This document shows, piece by piece, positions 63,224-64,000 of a stretch of 64,000 nucleotides of DNA. The notes beneath the pieces were generated by a model that was not told where the DNA came from, did no database searches, and was given only the letters and a program-made list of their open reading frames with translations. How positions within the stretch are numbered: position 1 is the stretch's first letter; each line of letters begins with the position of its first letter. The translations under genes were made by a program, and so were the position numbers. This stretch comes from Pedobacter boryungensis (GTDB lineage Bacteria; Bacteroidota; Bacteroidia; Sphingobacteriales; Sphingobacteriaceae). The DNA is taken from positions 1,390,603 to 1,454,602 of the forward strand of contig NZ_JABMKV010000001.1 in assembly GCF_013204825.1 (NCBI RefSeq), read 5' to 3'.

Positions 63224-63556
63224 ATGGGAGATTTTGACAACAAAGAGAGAGAAGAGGTTTTTTCTAAGAAAGTAAGAGCAGGTAAGCGTACTTACTTTTT
63301 TGATGTAAAAGCAACACGTTCAGGCGATTATTACCTAACCTTAACAGAGAGCAAAAAGAGATTAGAGGATGGTGTTTTTGTAAAACATAAAATCTTTTTA
63401 TACAAAGAAGACTTTGAAAAGTTTACTGAGGGTTTAACAGAAACTGTAGAGTATATTAAATCTCATCAGGATGTAGTTGAAAAACGTTATGAATATTCTG
63501 AAAATGCAGAATATAATCATAGCCCAAAAACTGAAAGCGACGATTTTTCTTTCTAA
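63224..63556 (+). CDS. DUF3276 (PUR-alpha-like) DNA/RNA-binding protein
   Basis: A 110-residue protein with VFSKKVRAGKRTYFFDVKAT, the PUR repeat fold of the DUF3276 family, followed by YYLTLTESKKRLEDG, KHKIFLYKEDFEKFTEGL and an acidic tail. Related proteins bind single-stranded nucleic acid, so it is probably a small nucleic-acid-binding regulator. A good terminator follows directly. The ABC gene is more than 500 bases upstream, so it has its own promoter. Confidence 0.88.
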   Translation: MGDFDNKEREEVFSKKVRAGKRTYFFDVKATRSGDYYLTLTESKKRLEDGVFVKHKIFLYKEDFEKFTEGLTETVEYIKSHQDVVEKRYEYSENAEYNHSPKTESDDFSF

Positions 63557-63573
63557 TTAAGAAATAGTAAACG

Positions 63574-63606
63574 AAATCCTCTGATTTAATCGGGGGATTT
63601 TTTTTT
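63574..63606 (+). terminator. Terminator after the PUR-like gene
   Basis: Arms aaatcctctgat (63574-63585) and atcgggggattt (63589-63600) pair with two U-G wobbles and are followed by nine T residues. Confidence 0.85.
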
Positions 63607-64000
63607 GCGCTTTGCTCGTCATTTCTAGCGAAGCCGAGAACTAAGCAATGCTCAGCGAAGCTCATGGTAATGCGAAAAGATGCCTCTTATTGCATTACGA
63701 TTCCCAATCAAGTTGGGAATGACGAGGAGACTATATGGCAGGTTAATCACTTTACCAATCCAAAGATTTCTCCATTGCGTTGCACTTTAGTCGAAAAGAC
63801 GCGAGGTAATTAAGCCATTACCTTTTCTGTTACCCGTCATTTCGAGCGAAGTCGAGAAATCTTTTAAGATTCCCAATCAAGTTGGGAATGACGAGGAAGC
63901 TAGAGGGCAGGTTAATCACTTTACCAACCCAAAGATTTCTTCATTGCGTTGCACTCCAGTCGAAAGGACGATAAGTAACTAAGCTATTACCTTTTCTCCC
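63607..64000. repeat. Tandem duplicated intergenic repeat block at the window end
   Basis: A block beginning gattcccaatcaagttggga at 63699 recurs at 63868 with the same following text (ggcaggttaatcactttacc, ...ccaaagatttct, attgcgttgcact, ttaccttttct), so about 132 bp are repeated with a 169-bp period. Between them lies cgtcatttcgagcgaagtcg followed by agaaatctttt. The block carries the GTCATTCCC...GGGAAT palindrome. The second copy runs to the window edge. No gene. Confidence 0.8.

Overview
The window looks like chromosomal DNA of a low-GC member of the Bacteroidota, most probably a Sphingobacteriaceae genus close to Pedobacter. The reasons are: a fused SecDF; a MetZ-type methionine gene; DUF3276 (PUR-like), DUF5522 and DUF1573 proteins; a carboxypeptidase-regulatory/TonB-plug outer-membrane receptor; a cytochrome bd oxidase with a short Q-loop; almost no Shine-Dalgarno sequences; and several exact TAnnTTTG promoter boxes, the -7 element of this phylum. 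The taxonomic call is inference from gene content, not from a database search. No rRNA, tRNA, prophage, transposase or CRISPR array was seen.

Layout. 1-2.7 kb: end of tgt, an LptF/G-type permease and a DMT exporter, tightly coupled. 3.3-10.7 kb: a large metallopeptidase/beta-propeller/barrel protein, a LapA-like protein, a TonB-type receptor, a half-size EamA protein and a YncE-like protein. 11-19.5 kb: a minus-strand block reading response regulator, histidine kinase, PepSY-like protein, PAP2 phosphatase, then TolC, adaptor and RND pump. 19.6-35.6 kb: housekeeping genes (HD hydrolase, metZ, OsmC, ispE, thyA, folA, secDF, type II NADH dehydrogenase, HMG-CoA lyase, a KOW miniprotein, aminopeptidase P, GNAT, iron-permease-like protein, fba, accD).

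35.6-42.2 kb is the accessory part. It holds an AraC/VOC pair bracketed by inverted arrays of 8/9-bp ATGA repeats, an FnIII-like protein, a 21-bp tandem array closed by a 9-bp inverted repeat, then an AT-rich pair of genes: an m4C-type DNA methyltransferase and a DGQHR-domain protein with a possible degenerate nuclease-like N-terminus. The pair looks like an uncharacterised DNA-modification/defence module. 42.2-48 kb: a cell-wall amidase, cydAB, an S41 peptidase and an MBL hydrolase. 48-49.6 kb: a small-protein locus with two paralogous two-helix membrane proteins downstream of a lipoprotein that ends in an eight-cysteine tail, reminiscent of a bacteriocin precursor/immunity arrangement. 49.8-63.6 kb: cysteine desulfurase, glmM (forced TTG start), a methyltransferase/PAP2/ZIP operon, then a long minus-strand run from leucine-type dehydrogenase and nusB through DUF1573, yajC, ybbR, coaE and an MBL exonuclease to DUF5522 and marR, followed by an ABC exporter and a PUR-like protein.

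Intergenic DNA is unusually repeat-rich: ATGA-unit arrays, REP/MITE-like palindromes of a GTCATT...AATCGTAATG family, and several factor-independent terminators. Many adjacent genes overlap as TAATG or ATGA. Several obvious ORF starts were moved inwards because the upstream part consists of repeat DNA or lies upstream of a promoter box (metZ, ispE, fba, accD, cydA, the Leu dehydrogenase, the ZIP transporter).
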